Source: an uncultured Lachnospiraceae bacterium
GTDB taxonomy: Bacteria > Bacillota > Clostridia > Lachnospirales > Lachnospiraceae
Direction: 5' to 3'
Assembly: GCA_910585895.1 (NCBI GenBank)
Contig: CAJUHY010000009.1
Span: 1-64,000, forward strand
DNA: 64,000 nucleotides
Shown here: positions 16,101 through 23,433 of the stretch, in pieces
Layout of the letters: every line of letters starts with the position of its first letter
Numbering within the stretch: the first letter of the stretch is position 1
Made by a program: the position numbers and the translations under genes
The notes under the pieces: generated by a model
The model's database searches: none
Told to the model about the DNA's origin: nothing
What the model saw: the letters and a program-made list of their open reading frames with translations, nothing else

Positions 16101-16369
16101 AGGCAAGGCGTATTAATAAGCTTTCTCAGGAATCTCCCAATGTGATGGACCTGATTCTGGGGCATAAGATTGACTTGGTCATCGACACGCCCACGCAGGG
16201 GCGAGATAAGAGCCGCGATGGTTTTTTAATCCGCAGGAATGCCATTGAGACGGGCGTGTACTGCATCACGGCGATGGACACGGCAGATGCGCTGGCAAGG
16301 AGCCTGGAACATGCCAGCGTCAGCGGGGAACTGGATTTGATTGATATTGCGAAGATAAAGAATATTTGA
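13160..16369 (+). CDS. carB: Carbamoyl-phosphate synthase, large subunit
   Basis: 1069 residues, normal length. Two homologous ATP-grasp halves: the first begins VLVIGSGPIVIGQAAEFDY (about residues 10-28) and carries the PAYTLGGSGGGIA loop; the second begins VLVLGSGPIRIGQGIEFDY (about 555-575) with PSYVLGGQGMQIAY. The first half makes carboxyphosphate and carbamate, the second phosphorylates carbamate. The last ~130 residues are the MGS-like allosteric domain (IYATRSTAKYLEARGV), which binds effectors such as UMP and ornithine in known enzymes. Overlaps carA by one base. Confidence 0.97.
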   Translation: MPKNPDIKKVLVIGSGPIVIGQAAEFDYAGTQACRSLKEEGVEVVLVNSNPATIMTDKDIADEVYIEPLTVKVLEQIICKEQPDSVLPTLGGQAGLNLGMELAESGFLEKHHVKLIGTTSETIFKAEDRQAFKDTMEKIGEPCAPSQVVHNVEDGIAFTNTIGYPVVLRPAYTLGGSGGGIARNESELIDILTNGLRLSRVGEVLVERCIAGWKEIEYEVMRDAAGNCITVCNMENIDPVGVHTGDSIVVAPSQTLGDKEYQMLRTSALNIISELNITGGCNVQYALHPTSFEYCVIEVNPRVSRSSALASKATGYPIAKVAAKIALGYTLDEIKNAITGKTYASFEPMLDYCVLKIPRLPFDKFITAKRTLTTQMKATGEVMSICTNFEGALMKAIRSLEQHVDCLRSYDFTTLSKEGLLKQLKKVDDRRIWVIAEALRRGISYDEIHDITMIDHWFIDKIAILTEMEERLEKEEFTVELLKEAKRLEFPDNVIARLTRKEETEIRDMRYANGITAAFKMVDTCAAEFAAETPYYYSCFGSENEADRTEGKKKVLVLGSGPIRIGQGIEFDYCSVHCTWAFAKEGYETIIINNNPETVSTDFDIADKLYFEPLTPEDVESIVNLERPDGAVVQFGGQTAIKLTESLMKMGVPILGTKAEDVDAAEDRELFDKILEQTQIPRAAGGTVFTAKEAKKVANNLGYPVLVRPSYVLGGQGMQIAYSDEEIEEFMEIINRIAQDHPILVDKYLQGKEIEVDAVCDGEDILIPGIMEHIERTGVHSGDSISVYPAPTISWKVKEKIVDYTERLARALHVVGLINIQFIAMDEEVYVIEVNPRSSRTVPYISKVTGIPIVDLATRVIIGNTLKDMGYPTGLAPEAEYVAIKMPVFSFEKLRGAEISLGPEMKSTGECLGIGRTFDEALYKAFLGAGVQFPKYKQMIMTVKDADKPESVDIARRFEALGYKIYATRSTAKYLEARGVKARRINKLSQESPNVMDLILGHKIDLVIDTPTQGRDKSRDGFLIRRNAIETGVYCITAMDTADALARSLEHASVSGELDLIDIAKIKNI

Positions 16370-16454
16370 GAAAATAACTTATGGAATATCTATGACAAAT
16401 ATGATAAGATGGAGAAAAGAATGAAGGGAATGAAAGAGGAAGGGTGATACAGTT

Positions 16455-17378
16455 TTGACAAGTACGCCATATGATGATGTATTTCGTACTTTACTAAATG
16501 ACTGCAGCAGCTTAATTATTCCGGTTATCAATGAGGTATTTGGGAAACATTATTCTGGAACAGAGAAAATTATATTCTCTCCCAATGAACATTTCATAAA
16601 TCAGCAGGATGGCATGGGGAAAGAACGGATAACAGATACCAGTTTTAAGATACTTGGGGATGAATGTAAAAAGTATCATTGGGAGTGTCAAAGCAGTACA
16701 GATAACAGTATGTTAGTTCGTTTTTTTGAATATGATACTCAAATTGCCCTTGATGATGGGGAAGTAAAAGGCAGCGTTCTGACGGTAACGTTTCCCCATT
16801 CGGCAGTACTCTACTTGCGGTGCACGGAATCAACGCCAGATAAATTAAAAATTAAGATGATTACGCCGGGCGGTACGGCTACCTATGATATCCATGTGAT
16901 GAAATCCCAGCACTATACATTGGAAGAGATTTTTAGGAAAAAGCTGCTTTTCCTAATTCCGTTTTATATCTTTTCCCATGAAGGAAGGTTTGAAGAATAC
17001 GAACGAGATAAAATGGAATTAGAAGTGCTTATGTCAGAATATAATCAGATAAAAGTCGGTTTGGAGGAATTGCTGGACAGTGGAGTTATCAGTGAATACA
17101 TGAAATGTACAATTATTGATATGTCGAATAAAGTTCTAGAACACATTGCACATAAGTATGAAACCGTCAGGAAAGGAGTGAAGTCTGTTATGGGAGGGAA
17201 AGTTCTGGAGTATGAGGCGAAAACGATAAGAGAAGAAGGAAGAGAAGAAGGAAGAGAAGAAGGGATTCGAGGAACAGTTTCCGTTTTAAAAGAATTGGGA
17301 GTTCCGATGCAGACGATTATGGTTAAAATACAAGAGCGGTATAATTTGACACCGGAGTCCTGTAAAAAATATTTATAG
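16455..17378 (+). CDS. Rpn family PD-(D/E)XK recombination-promoting nuclease / putative transposase
   Basis: 307 residues from a TTG start with AGGAAGGG upstream. The opening TSTPYDDVFRTLLND and the nuclease core (Asp61 in ITDTSF, Glu77 and Gln79 in HWECQS) fit the Rpn/PD-(D/E)XK family found in many copies in gut Clostridia; E. coli RpnA-E have DNA nuclease activity and Rpn proteins have been linked to recombination and phage defence. After the nuclease domain (about 1-150) comes a helical region, then a low-complexity run of REEG repeats near residues 258-270, a typical variable hinge, and a short helical C-terminal tail. It lies 85 bp after carB without sharing its function. Confidence 0.8.
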   Translation: MTSTPYDDVFRTLLNDCSSLIIPVINEVFGKHYSGTEKIIFSPNEHFINQQDGMGKERITDTSFKILGDECKKYHWECQSSTDNSMLVRFFEYDTQIALDDGEVKGSVLTVTFPHSAVLYLRCTESTPDKLKIKMITPGGTATYDIHVMKSQHYTLEEIFRKKLLFLIPFYIFSHEGRFEEYERDKMELEVLMSEYNQIKVGLEELLDSGVISEYMKCTIIDMSNKVLEHIAHKYETVRKGVKSVMGGKVLEYEAKTIREEGREEGREEGIRGTVSVLKELGVPMQTIMVKIQERYNLTPESCKKYL

Positions 17379-17424
17379 TACTCTTGTTTGGCTTGGATGG
17401 AACGGAGGAAATTGAAAACTTATT

Positions 17425-17460
17425 GGAGATATCGTTATTTTAAGACGGTATCTCCTTTTT
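17425..17460 (+). terminator. Terminator of the Rpn gene
   Basis: GGAGATA-tCG and ACG-GTATCTCC arms around ttattttaag, followed by five T residues. It lies between convergent genes. Confidence 0.75.
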
Positions 17461-17498
17461 ATCTAAAATTGCAATGTATTTACAGACAGTAGACTAAT

Positions 17499-17945
17499 TC
17501 AAATTTTCCGGCTGAGAACACTGTTGTGATAATCTGGAGAATAAGTTACATCCTCCCCGAACCATTCCGGGGGCGTGAAAGCAAGCGCTTTTTCTTCTGT
17601 GGGAAACTCGACTTCCGCAAGAATTAGAGGCGCCAATTCTCCTTCAAAAATATCCAGTTCAATGGTTAAATCAGATTCTATGGGAATCAGGTATCTTTTT
17701 TTGGAAATCAAAATGCTGTCTATCTTGGGCAATAGATGTTCATAGGACTCCTTGGTTAGAGGCAGGTTATATTCCTCTCTTACCATCAGCCCTTTAGATT
17801 TGTATGTCAGGTAATATTCTTCATCCTGTCTGCGGATGCGCACCACCGGGTCTGTACAGAGGTAACCCTGTTCTATCTGGTGAAAGGGATAATCGCCAAG
17901 ATTATCCGGCAGGTTTTTCAGCAAAAATTTACGTTCAATTTCCAT
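17499..17945 (-). CDS. CYTH domain protein (triphosphate tunnel metalloenzyme)
   Basis: 148 residues. It begins MEIERKFLL, the ExExK signature of the CYTH fold, and continues with RIRRQDEEYYLTYKSKG, REEYNLPL and a final EVEFPTEEKALAF strand, the alternating charged residues that line the tunnel and bind triphosphate and metal. Members hydrolyse inorganic tripolyphosphate or act as class IV adenylate or thiamine-triphosphate enzymes; short single-domain forms like this are most often tripolyphosphatases, but the substrate is not certain. Start supported by GGAGAACCCT upstream. Transcribed convergently to the Rpn gene. Confidence 0.85.
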   Translation of the reverse strand: MEIERKFLLKNLPDNLGDYPFHQIEQGYLCTDPVVRIRRQDEEYYLTYKSKGLMVREEYNLPLTKESYEHLLPKIDSILISKKRYLIPIESDLTIELDIFEGELAPLILAEVEFPTEEKALAFTPPEWFGEDVTYSPDYHNSVLSRKI

Positions 17946-18446
17946 AAGGGTTCTCCTGTTATCTATTGTTATAAAGATATCATGAATGGCACTAAAATTA
18001 CCATGTTTCGGCCAATCAGCTTATAATTTATTATAAGGCAGAATGGTGGCAGTTGTAAAGGGATTTGAGGATGCAGGCGGTTCAATTAATTTGGAAAATT
18101 TGAGTTCCCCATTTTTTATACAGCTTATATTATAGTACCAAAAGGTCATGCTGCCTTTGGCAGCATAGACATCTTGCACAAAAAGCGTCTGGAAAGCTAG
18201 CTTTCCATAGCACTTTTATGTGCAAAGTGTTTTCAGCGCTTTGCGCTGGAAACCTTTTGGTACTATAAAATTACAAAATGGGGAAACTATAAATCATAAA
18301 ATACGAGAGATTACAGAATATAACACTATACTAAAATGAACGAGATACAGAAATCGAACAAAAGATTTTCATATGATAAAACAAATAAGATTGAGCAGCA
18401 ATAAGTATGTTTCAGAACTACAAATAATATCAAAGGAGATTTTATA
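17946..18446. other. Gene-free stretch holding a MITE-like element
   Basis: No coding frame with a usable start is visible. The stretch contains the CYTH upstream region, the inverted-repeat element at 18098-18295 and an AT-rich leader with AAAGGAG ahead of the antitoxin gene. Confidence 0.6.
18098..18295. repeat. MITE-like inverted repeat, copy B (about 198 bp)
   Basis: Outer arms: AGTTCCCCATTTT on the left and AAAATGGGGAAACT on the right. Inner arms TATAGTACCAAAAGGT (18131-18146) and ACCTTTTGGTACTATA (18252-18267) are perfect 16-bp complements. The interior holds nested hairpins (ATGCTGCC/GGCAGCAT; CTTTGCACA-type arms around GGAAAGCTAGCTTTCC; GCGCTTTGCGC). It is homologous to the element in the carAB leader and carries no gene, as expected for a non-autonomous element or a structured repeat. 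Confidence 0.7.
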
Positions 18447-18695
18447 ATGTCAACAATTAACATCACAAATGCAAGAAAGAACCTCTATCGTCTGGTAGAA
18501 AACGTAAATCGGTACAATGAGCCTACGTTGATTGTTGGGAAGAAAGGGAATGCCGTTTTGTTATCAGAAGATGATTGGAATGCGATTCAGGAAACCTTAT
18601 ATTTAAATTCTATAGAGGGTATGGCGGAATCTATTACAGATGGAATGGAGACGCCTGTTGAAGATTGTATTTCAGAGAATTTGGTAGAATGGTAA
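18447..18695 (+). CDS. YefM/Phd family antitoxin
   Basis: 82 residues. The N-terminal half (INITNARKNLYRLVENVN) and GNAVLLSEDDWNAIQETLYL are characteristic of the YefM/Phd fold, which dimerises, binds its own operator and wraps a RelE-type toxin with its flexible C-terminus. AAAGGAG lies 10 nt upstream of the ATG. The stop codon is directly followed by the ATG of a shortened YoeB-like toxin, so the pair is decayed: an antitoxin left with a probably inactive toxin. Confidence 0.85.
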   Translation: MSTINITNARKNLYRLVENVNRYNEPTLIVGKKGNAVLLSEDDWNAIQETLYLNSIEGMAESITDGMETPVEDCISENLVEW

Positions 18696-18833
18696 ATGTA
18701 TAAAATTGTATTTACAAATCAGGCATTAAAGGATTATCGTGAACCGTTTACTTCTGGGGATACTGCATATAAAGGAACGATAAAGGTAATACGGATGTGG
18801 ACGTACTATGATAGAGCAGAAAGGAATTCCTAG
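18696..18833 (+). pseudogene. Internally deleted YoeB/Txe-like toxin
   Basis: 45-codon frame starting next to the antitoxin stop codon. Its head MYKIVFTNQALKDYR and its tail KVIRMWTYYD match the two ends of YoeB-type mRNA interferases (about 85-90 aa), but roughly 40 residues between them, including the Arg/Glu catalytic region, are missing. The frame is still open, so this looks like an in-frame internal deletion plus a changed C-terminal end. The ribosome-dependent RNase activity should be lost. Confidence 0.7.
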
Positions 18834-18864
18834 GGCAGAGAGGGATTTTTTTAATAGTAAGAAC

Positions 18865-18904
18865 AAATCCCCCCACCTGGCATCTTGCCAAGGCAGGGGG
18901 ATTT
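18865..18904. terminator. Long hairpin between convergent genes
   Basis: AAATCCCCC.. CCT-GGCA / TGCC-AGG ..GGGGGATTT, a nearly fully paired 40-nt stem with a 3-nt loop. It lies between the toxin remnant and the oppositely oriented SASP gene. The U-tract is weak on both sides, but the location fits a bidirectional terminator. Confidence 0.6.
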
Positions 18905-18955
18905 CTATATTGCAAGTATCAATATTTCTGATGATTGCTTCCTGTGGACAATTGA

Positions 18956-19177
18956 TTACTGCTGTCCGCCGGACATCTGCTGTTCCTGTTTCATAATCAT
19001 CTTCTTAACCATCTCGCCGCCGATAGAACCAGCCTGAGCAGAAGTTAAGTCACCGTTGTAACCCTCCTTTAAAGGTACTCCGATTTCAGATGCAACTTCC
19101 TGTTTAAAACGGTTCATAGCCTCTTTTGCCTGAGGTACTGCCATCTTACTAGTGTTAGAACCAGAATTGCTTGTCAT
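18956..19177 (-). CDS. Alpha/beta-type small acid-soluble spore protein
   Basis: 73 residues from the ATG at 19177, which follows GGAGGTGAATCAA; an ATG at 19192 overlaps that ribosome binding site and is rejected. MNRFKQEVASEIGV and the C-terminal GSIGGEMVKKMI are the two conserved alpha/beta SASP blocks; the first contains the Glu-Ile/Val site cut by the germination protease GPR. SASPs coat spore DNA and protect it from UV and heat, then supply amino acids at germination. Expression is expected under sigma-G in the forespore. It shows that the organism forms endospores. Confidence 0.95.
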   Translation of the reverse strand: MTSNSGSNTSKMAVPQAKEAMNRFKQEVASEIGVPLKEGYNGDLTSAQAGSIGGEMVKKMIMKQEQQMSGGQQ

Positions 19178-19223
19178 TTGATTCACCTCCAAATGTTTTT
19201 CTTTTTTGTTGTCTTTCTGATAA

Positions 19224-19264
19224 GGACATCATTCCGAAAGGCTTCATTCCTGGGAATGATGTCC
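19224..19264. repeat. 12-bp perfect inverted repeat upstream of the SASP gene
   Basis: GGACATCATTCC (19224-19235) and GGAATGATGTCC (19253-19264) separated by 17 nt. It sits 47 bp upstream of the SASP start and may be an operator or a 5' leader hairpin. Confidence 0.55.
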
Positions 19265-19437
19265 GCCTCGAAACTCTGTCGCTTATCATGGTGTTATTAT
19301 TTGTCATGGAAGAAATATTATGAATGGAAATTTATGGTCAAAATTTGATCGGAAAAATAGATAAACACAGATACAAACGCAATCTTGTTATCTGTGCAGG
19401 TATCGTATATAATACATTTAAAAGGAGCGTGATAAAT

Positions 19438-19986
19438 ATGGATGCAGTAAGACAGTTAGAGTATTACACAATTGATGATATTTATAATTTGCCGGATGGG
19501 CAGCGGGCAGAATTGATGGATGGGGAACTGTATATGATGGCAACGCCCAGTATGGTGCATCAGAGGCTTGTCATGGAAATTTCTTTTCGCATCAGAGATT
19601 ATATTGGCAGGAAGAAAGGCGAATGTCAGGTATTCCCTTCTCCGTTTGCCGTATTTTTAAATGCCAATAACGAGATTTATGTGGAGCCTGATATAGCTGT
19701 AATCTGTGACAAGGACAAACTGACAGAGAAAGGCTGCAATGGTGCGCCCGACTGGGTGATTGAGATTGTGTCGCCCTCAAGCCGTACGCTGGATTACAGT
19801 AAGAAGCTGTTCAAATACCGCACGGCAGGCGTGAGGGAATATTGGATTGTCGATTATGAGAAAAACCGTATTATGGCATACGATTTTGAGCATGAGGGGA
19901 TGACCGACAGTACATTTTCCGATAAGGTAAAATCCTGGGTATTTGAGGATTTGGAAATTGATTTTTCCGGGATAGACTTGGAATAG
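19438..19986 (+). CDS. Uma2 family (DUF820) endonuclease-fold protein
   Basis: 182 residues from the ATG at 19438, which has AAAGGAGCG upstream; a longer frame from 19324 lacks a ribosome binding site. Conserved points: Glu25 with the following MDGELY, Asp85 in VEPDIAV, Glu109 in VIEIVSPSS, Lys122/123 and GVREYWIVD. This is the PD-(D/E)XK arrangement of Uma2 proteins, which are abundant in cyanobacteria and some Clostridia and have no settled function. It is followed 18 bp later by a second, different PD-(D/E)XK protein. Confidence 0.85.
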   Translation: MDAVRQLEYYTIDDIYNLPDGQRAELMDGELYMMATPSMVHQRLVMEISFRIRDYIGRKKGECQVFPSPFAVFLNANNEIYVEPDIAVICDKDKLTEKGCNGAPDWVIEIVSPSSRTLDYSKKLFKYRTAGVREYWIVDYEKNRIMAYDFEHEGMTDSTFSDKVKSWVFEDLEIDFSGIDLE

Positions 19987-20004
19987 GCGGCAGGGCTTAA
20001 GAAG

Positions 20005-20604
20005 ATGATGTACGATAAAGATATCCGGGAGCCGCTGTTTGAATTCCTGGAAGAATACTATGGAAAAGTGCGCGTGATAGAAGAGAAGCGGATGGGCAGG
20101 TCGCGGGCAGATGTGGTGATGATTCTGCCCGATGCCATCTGCGGGCTGGAAATCAAGAGCGATGCTGACACTTACGCCAGGTTAGGCCGTCAGGTACGGG
20201 ACTATGACCAGTATTGCGACTGCAATTTTATTGTGGCGGGGACACGCCATGCCCACCATGTGGCGGAGCATGTGCCGGACTGGTGGGGCATTATTACCGT
20301 GGAATTGGAGGAGGGCAGGCCGGATTTCTATGTGCTGCGCCAGCCGCAGGCAAACCCGAAGGTGGACTGGAAGAAAAAGATGAGCCTGCTGTGGAGGCCG
20401 GAGCTGGTGCATATCCAGGAAATCAATCAGCTGCCCCGGTACAAAGAGAAAAGCAAGCAGTTTGTGATTGAAAAAATCCTGCTCAGAGTTCCCAGAGACA
20501 AGCTGTACCGGCAGATAAGCCAGGAATTGTTTGAGCGGGACTATACGAAGATTGAAGAAGAAATCAAGGCATATAGGAATGCAAGGCGAAAAACCTCCAG
20601 ATAA
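20005..20604 (+). CDS. Sce7726 family PD-(D/E)XK-like protein
   Basis: 199 residues. DIREPLFEFLEE at the N-terminus, Asp36 in SRADVVMI, Glu49 and Lys51 in GLEIKSDADT, then RLGRQVRDYDQY and VPDWWGI are the recognisable blocks of the Sce7726 family, an uncharacterised nuclease-fold group often next to mobile or defence genes. The ribosome binding site is weak (AAGAAG), consistent with translation coupled to the Uma2 gene 18 bp upstream. The C-terminal 60 residues are basic and helical and could bind DNA. Confidence 0.75.
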   Translation: MMYDKDIREPLFEFLEEYYGKVRVIEEKRMGRSRADVVMILPDAICGLEIKSDADTYARLGRQVRDYDQYCDCNFIVAGTRHAHHVAEHVPDWWGIITVELEEGRPDFYVLRQPQANPKVDWKKKMSLLWRPELVHIQEINQLPRYKEKSKQFVIEKILLRVPRDKLYRQISQELFERDYTKIEEEIKAYRNARRKTSR

Positions 20605-20711
20605 AATCAGGAATTACAGAAGTGTGAGCGCAAGGTTTCCCGACAGGGCATTGTTATAGAAACACAAATGAATCAGCATAGAATAGAAATAGAAAACGGA
20701 GGTAATAAGAG

Positions 20712-21263
20712 ATGAAGAAAATTGGAATTTTCCTGGCAGACGGATTTGAGGAAATTGAGGGGCTGACGGTGGTGGATATCCTGCGCCGTGCCGGTATGGA
20801 AGCTGAGATGGTTTCCGTTATGGGAAGAAAGGAAATCTGCGGTTCCCATAAGATTTCCGTACAGGCAGATGAACTGTATGAAAATGTGGATTTTGCAAAA
20901 TTCGATGGCGTTGTGCTTCCGGGCGGTATGCCTGGGACGCTGAACCTCGGCGCACATGCTGGCGTGAATGAAACTATCAAGTCATTTGTCGGTGAGGGTA
21001 AGCTGGTAGCGGCTGTCTGTGCTGCCCCCAGCGTTTTAGGGCAGGCAGGTCTTCTGCAGGGCAGGAAAGCAGCCTGTTATCCAGGTTATGAGGATAAGCT
21101 TACCGGGGCAGAGGTAATATATGATGAGGTGGCAGAAGCCGGAAATATTATCACCAGCCGGGGAATGGGGACGACCATTGCCTTTGCGCTGCGCATCACA
21201 GCATATCTGGCAGGCGAGGATAAAGCCAAAGAGTTGGCAGAGAAGATTATTTACCGTCAGTAA
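20712..21263 (+). CDS. DJ-1/PfpI family protein (YajL-like)
   Basis: 183 residues, standard length. The nucleophile elbow Cys103 (AAVCAAPSVLG) with Glu15 (DGFEEIE) gives the DJ-1 active site. The closest functional class by length and motif is the YajL/ThiJ branch, linked to protein deglycation or chaperone activity and oxidative stress. The ATG follows AACGGAGG. It lies just upstream of pdaA with a separate ribosome binding site; no shared function is evident. Confidence 0.9.
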   Translation: MKKIGIFLADGFEEIEGLTVVDILRRAGMEAEMVSVMGRKEICGSHKISVQADELYENVDFAKFDGVVLPGGMPGTLNLGAHAGVNETIKSFVGEGKLVAAVCAAPSVLGQAGLLQGRKAACYPGYEDKLTGAEVIYDEVAEAGNIITSRGMGTTIAFALRITAYLAGEDKAKELAEKIIYRQ

Positions 21264-21345
21264 TTTCTTGTAATGAAAAGCCCCTCTGACAAATATACAT
21301 GGTACAAAAGAGAAATGCCCTTAAGGAAGGGCAGGAGTGATGATA

Positions 21346-22152
21346 ATGCTAAAAAAAATCAAAGCAACATCTTTCATCTTGGTACTTGGCATATTTGTGG
21401 GGGCTTTTTTTCTGGGACGATTGGCAGCACAGATTGTGCCGGCTGCCGCTACGGCAATCCAGCAAGGTGCGGATGGCAACTGGGGGCTGAGTTTTCAGGA
21501 GGAGGGCAAGCCGCCGGTTGGCAATGCCACCTTTGAAGAACTGGCAAAATATAATGCATTCTATGCCGAGGATACACAGGACAAAGTTCTCTACCTTACG
21601 TTTGACTGTGGGTTTGAGAACGGCAATACGCCGCCGATTTTGGATGCCCTGAAAAAGCATAATGCCAAGGCGACATTTTTTATCGTGGGAAATTACCTCA
21701 CGACAAGCCCGGACCTTGTCAAACGCATGGTGGAGGAAGGTCACATTGTGGGCAACCACAGTTACCACCATCCTGATATGTCCGGGATGGGCAAGGAAGA
21801 ATTTTCTGCTGAGCTGGGAGAATTGGAGACACTGTATGAGCAGACAATTGGTACGCCGATGGCGAAATATTACCGTCCGCCACAGGGGAAATACAGTGAG
21901 AACAGTATGAAGCTTGCCAAGGATTTGGGCTATAAGACGATTTTCTGGAGCCTTGCCTATGTGGACTGGAAGCAGGACAGCCAGCCCACACATGAGGAAG
22001 CTTTTGATAAATTGCTGAGCCGGGTGCATCCGGGCGCGATTGTCCTCTTACATAATACCTCCCAGACGAATGGTGAGATTCTCGATGAACTTCTGACGAA
22101 ATGGGAGGAAATGGGCTATACGTTCAAGTCTCTGGAGGAACTGCCGGGCTGA
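21346..22152 (+). CDS. pdaA: Polysaccharide deacetylase, PdaA-like (delta-lactam biosynthesis)
   Basis: 268 residues from the ATG at 21346 (GCAGGAG 8 nt upstream; GTG and ATG slightly upstream are less well placed). An N-terminal hydrophobic segment (about residues 5-25) is a signal peptide or anchor. The NodB homology domain shows LTFDCGFENGNTP, then HIVGNHSYHHPD (metal-binding His pair), YYRPPQGKYS and PGAIVLLHNTS. This order matches PdaA, which deacetylates muramic acid residues so that spore cortex delta-lactam can form. With SASP and SpoVB it supports sporulation. Expected in the forespore. Confidence 0.88.
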   Translation: MLKKIKATSFILVLGIFVGAFFLGRLAAQIVPAAATAIQQGADGNWGLSFQEEGKPPVGNATFEELAKYNAFYAEDTQDKVLYLTFDCGFENGNTPPILDALKKHNAKATFFIVGNYLTTSPDLVKRMVEEGHIVGNHSYHHPDMSGMGKEEFSAELGELETLYEQTIGTPMAKYYRPPQGKYSENSMKLAKDLGYKTIFWSLAYVDWKQDSQPTHEEAFDKLLSRVHPGAIVLLHNTSQTNGEILDELLTKWEEMGYTFKSLEELPG

Positions 22153-22164
22153 CGGATTAGTGTT

Positions 22165-22860
22165 TCATTTCTTTTCCTTACGGTACCAGTAAAGCGTCTG
22201 CAGGCTGAAATAGGCATAGCATATGGTGATGACAAGCAGCACGAGGGGGAAGAATCCGCCAATGGCCCTGCCTAAGGCAAAAGGCAGCTCAAAGAGGAAT
22301 GCCAGGCAGAATTTGGCTCCGCTCAATTCCCACAGTCCCGGCGTGTAGAATAATTCTTTCCAGTCTGTGAGAGAGGATAGATGGAAATTGTTCCAGTATA
22401 TGATAAGCAGCGGCAGGTAAGCGGCAAAAAGCCTCAGCCACATACTGGAAATCCTGCGGTAGCGGGCCGCTTTGGAAGGGAAATCGGAGAAGATTTCTTC
22501 CTGGCAGTCTGGGCGCATCCGCTCAAAATACTGGTTCCCTTCTGATTTTTTCCCGGCAACATGATGCCAGCCGTAATCTTCAAACAGCGTCAGGTAATTT
22601 ATGAAATCTTCTTTTTTAGAGAATGTGCGGAAATCCATCCTCACCAGGGGCAGGAACGGCTCGGTTTCCTGTTCCTCTGGGTGGGGCGCTGTCTGTGCAG
22701 TTTCCGTATGGGAATTGTCCATGCCGCTGCCGGAAGGAAGTTTTTCAAATACATACTGTCCCAGCGATGATACATGTTTCAGGCGGTAGCCCTGGGCGAT
22801 GACAGAGTTAATCCATGCTTCTTCTTTGTCAATGTTTACAAATATTCTGAATTTTTTCAT
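22165..22860 (-). CDS. DUF2812 domain membrane protein
   Basis: 231 residues. The N-terminal ~125 residues begin KKFRIFVNIDKEEAWINSV, the DUF2812 start, with WINSVIAQGYRL typical of the family. Two hydrophobic stretches follow (about 145-165 and 185-225). Start supported by GAAAGGAGAA. It sits 46 bp downstream of a PadR gene on the same strand; PadR-DUF2812 pairs are common in Firmicutes, where the regulator is thought to control its membrane partner. Function otherwise unknown. Confidence 0.85.
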   Translation of the reverse strand: MKKFRIFVNIDKEEAWINSVIAQGYRLKHVSSLGQYVFEKLPSGSGMDNSHTETAQTAPHPEEQETEPFLPLVRMDFRTFSKKEDFINYLTLFEDYGWHHVAGKKSEGNQYFERMRPDCQEEIFSDFPSKAARYRRISSMWLRLFAAYLPLLIIYWNNFHLSSLTDWKELFYTPGLWELSGAKFCLAFLFELPFALGRAIGGFFPLVLLVITICYAYFSLQTLYWYRKEKK

Positions 22861-22906
22861 AGGGATTCTCCTTTCTATAGGTCCGGCGTTATGTCACAAG
22901 TTCATT

Positions 22907-23218
22907 TTATAAGTTATGTTTTTCCGCCACCTGTACCAGGTAGCGCAGACGTTTCGCTTCCAGGCTTAATACTTCCCTGCCCAGTTCTGTGGTCTGATAG
23001 ACTTTGCGTCTCTTATCTTCACTCTTGACGGAGCAGATAAGTTTCTGCTTGAGCAGGTTTTCAATCGCGCCGTACATGGTTCCGGCGGCAATCCGCACAT
23101 TTCCCTCGCTCAACGTTTCCACTTTCTGCATAATGTAATAGCCGTGCCCCGGTTCCAGCAATGCCACCAGGATATACCAGGTTGTTTCGGTAAGGGGCAG
23201 GTAGCTGCTTAAATTCAT
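22907..23218 (-). CDS. PadR family transcriptional regulator
   Basis: 103 residues, winged helix: LTETTWYILVALLEPGHGYYIMQKV at the N-terminus is the PadR hallmark, followed by RIAAGTMYGAIENLLKQ (recognition helix) and a beta wing with KVYQTTELGREVL. Starts 5 nt after GAAAGGAGACATG. Two palindromic ATACAGT-type sites lie 30-80 bp upstream, so the gene is probably autoregulated and controls the PadR-DUF2812 operon. Confidence 0.92.
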   Translation of the reverse strand: MNLSSYLPLTETTWYILVALLEPGHGYYIMQKVETLSEGNVRIAAGTMYGAIENLLKQKLICSVKSEDKRRKVYQTTELGREVLSLEAKRLRYLVQVAEKHNL

Positions 23219-23250
23219 ATCATGTCTCCTTTCATTTGTATATAGGCAAA

Positions 23251-23299
23251 ATATACAGTTAAACTATATAATTAGATTATATACAGTTAGACTGTATAT
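23251..23299. promoter_or_regulatory. Paired PadR-type operators
   Basis: ATATACAGT-TAG-ACTGTATAT at 23279-23299 is a perfect 9-bp palindrome; ATATACAGT-TAA-ACTATATA at 23251-23270 is an imperfect copy 28 bp away. They lie in the divergent intergenic region between the PadR gene and the aldolase gene, close to the aldolase promoter, so PadR may affect both. Confidence 0.75.
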
Positions 23300-23333
23300 G
23301 TCAAGGAGAAATTTAAAATTTGTGAAGTAGGGA

Positions 23334-23362
23334 TTGACAAATGCGCATATTTTTTGTATGAT
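23334..23362 (+). promoter_or_regulatory. Promoter of the aldolase gene
   Basis: TTGACA at 23334-23339, a 17-bp spacer and TATGAT at 23357-23362. Confidence 0.8.
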
Positions 23363-23433
23363 ACTTATACTTTAACGGTTTAAAGCGCGAATGCAGAAGC
23401 GGAATAACTGCATAAGGAATGGAGGAAAGAGAG

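Noticed and set aside
21273..21536. 87-codon plus-strand open frame
   Set aside because: It overlaps pdaA in another frame; pdaA has the ribosome binding site and the family motifs.
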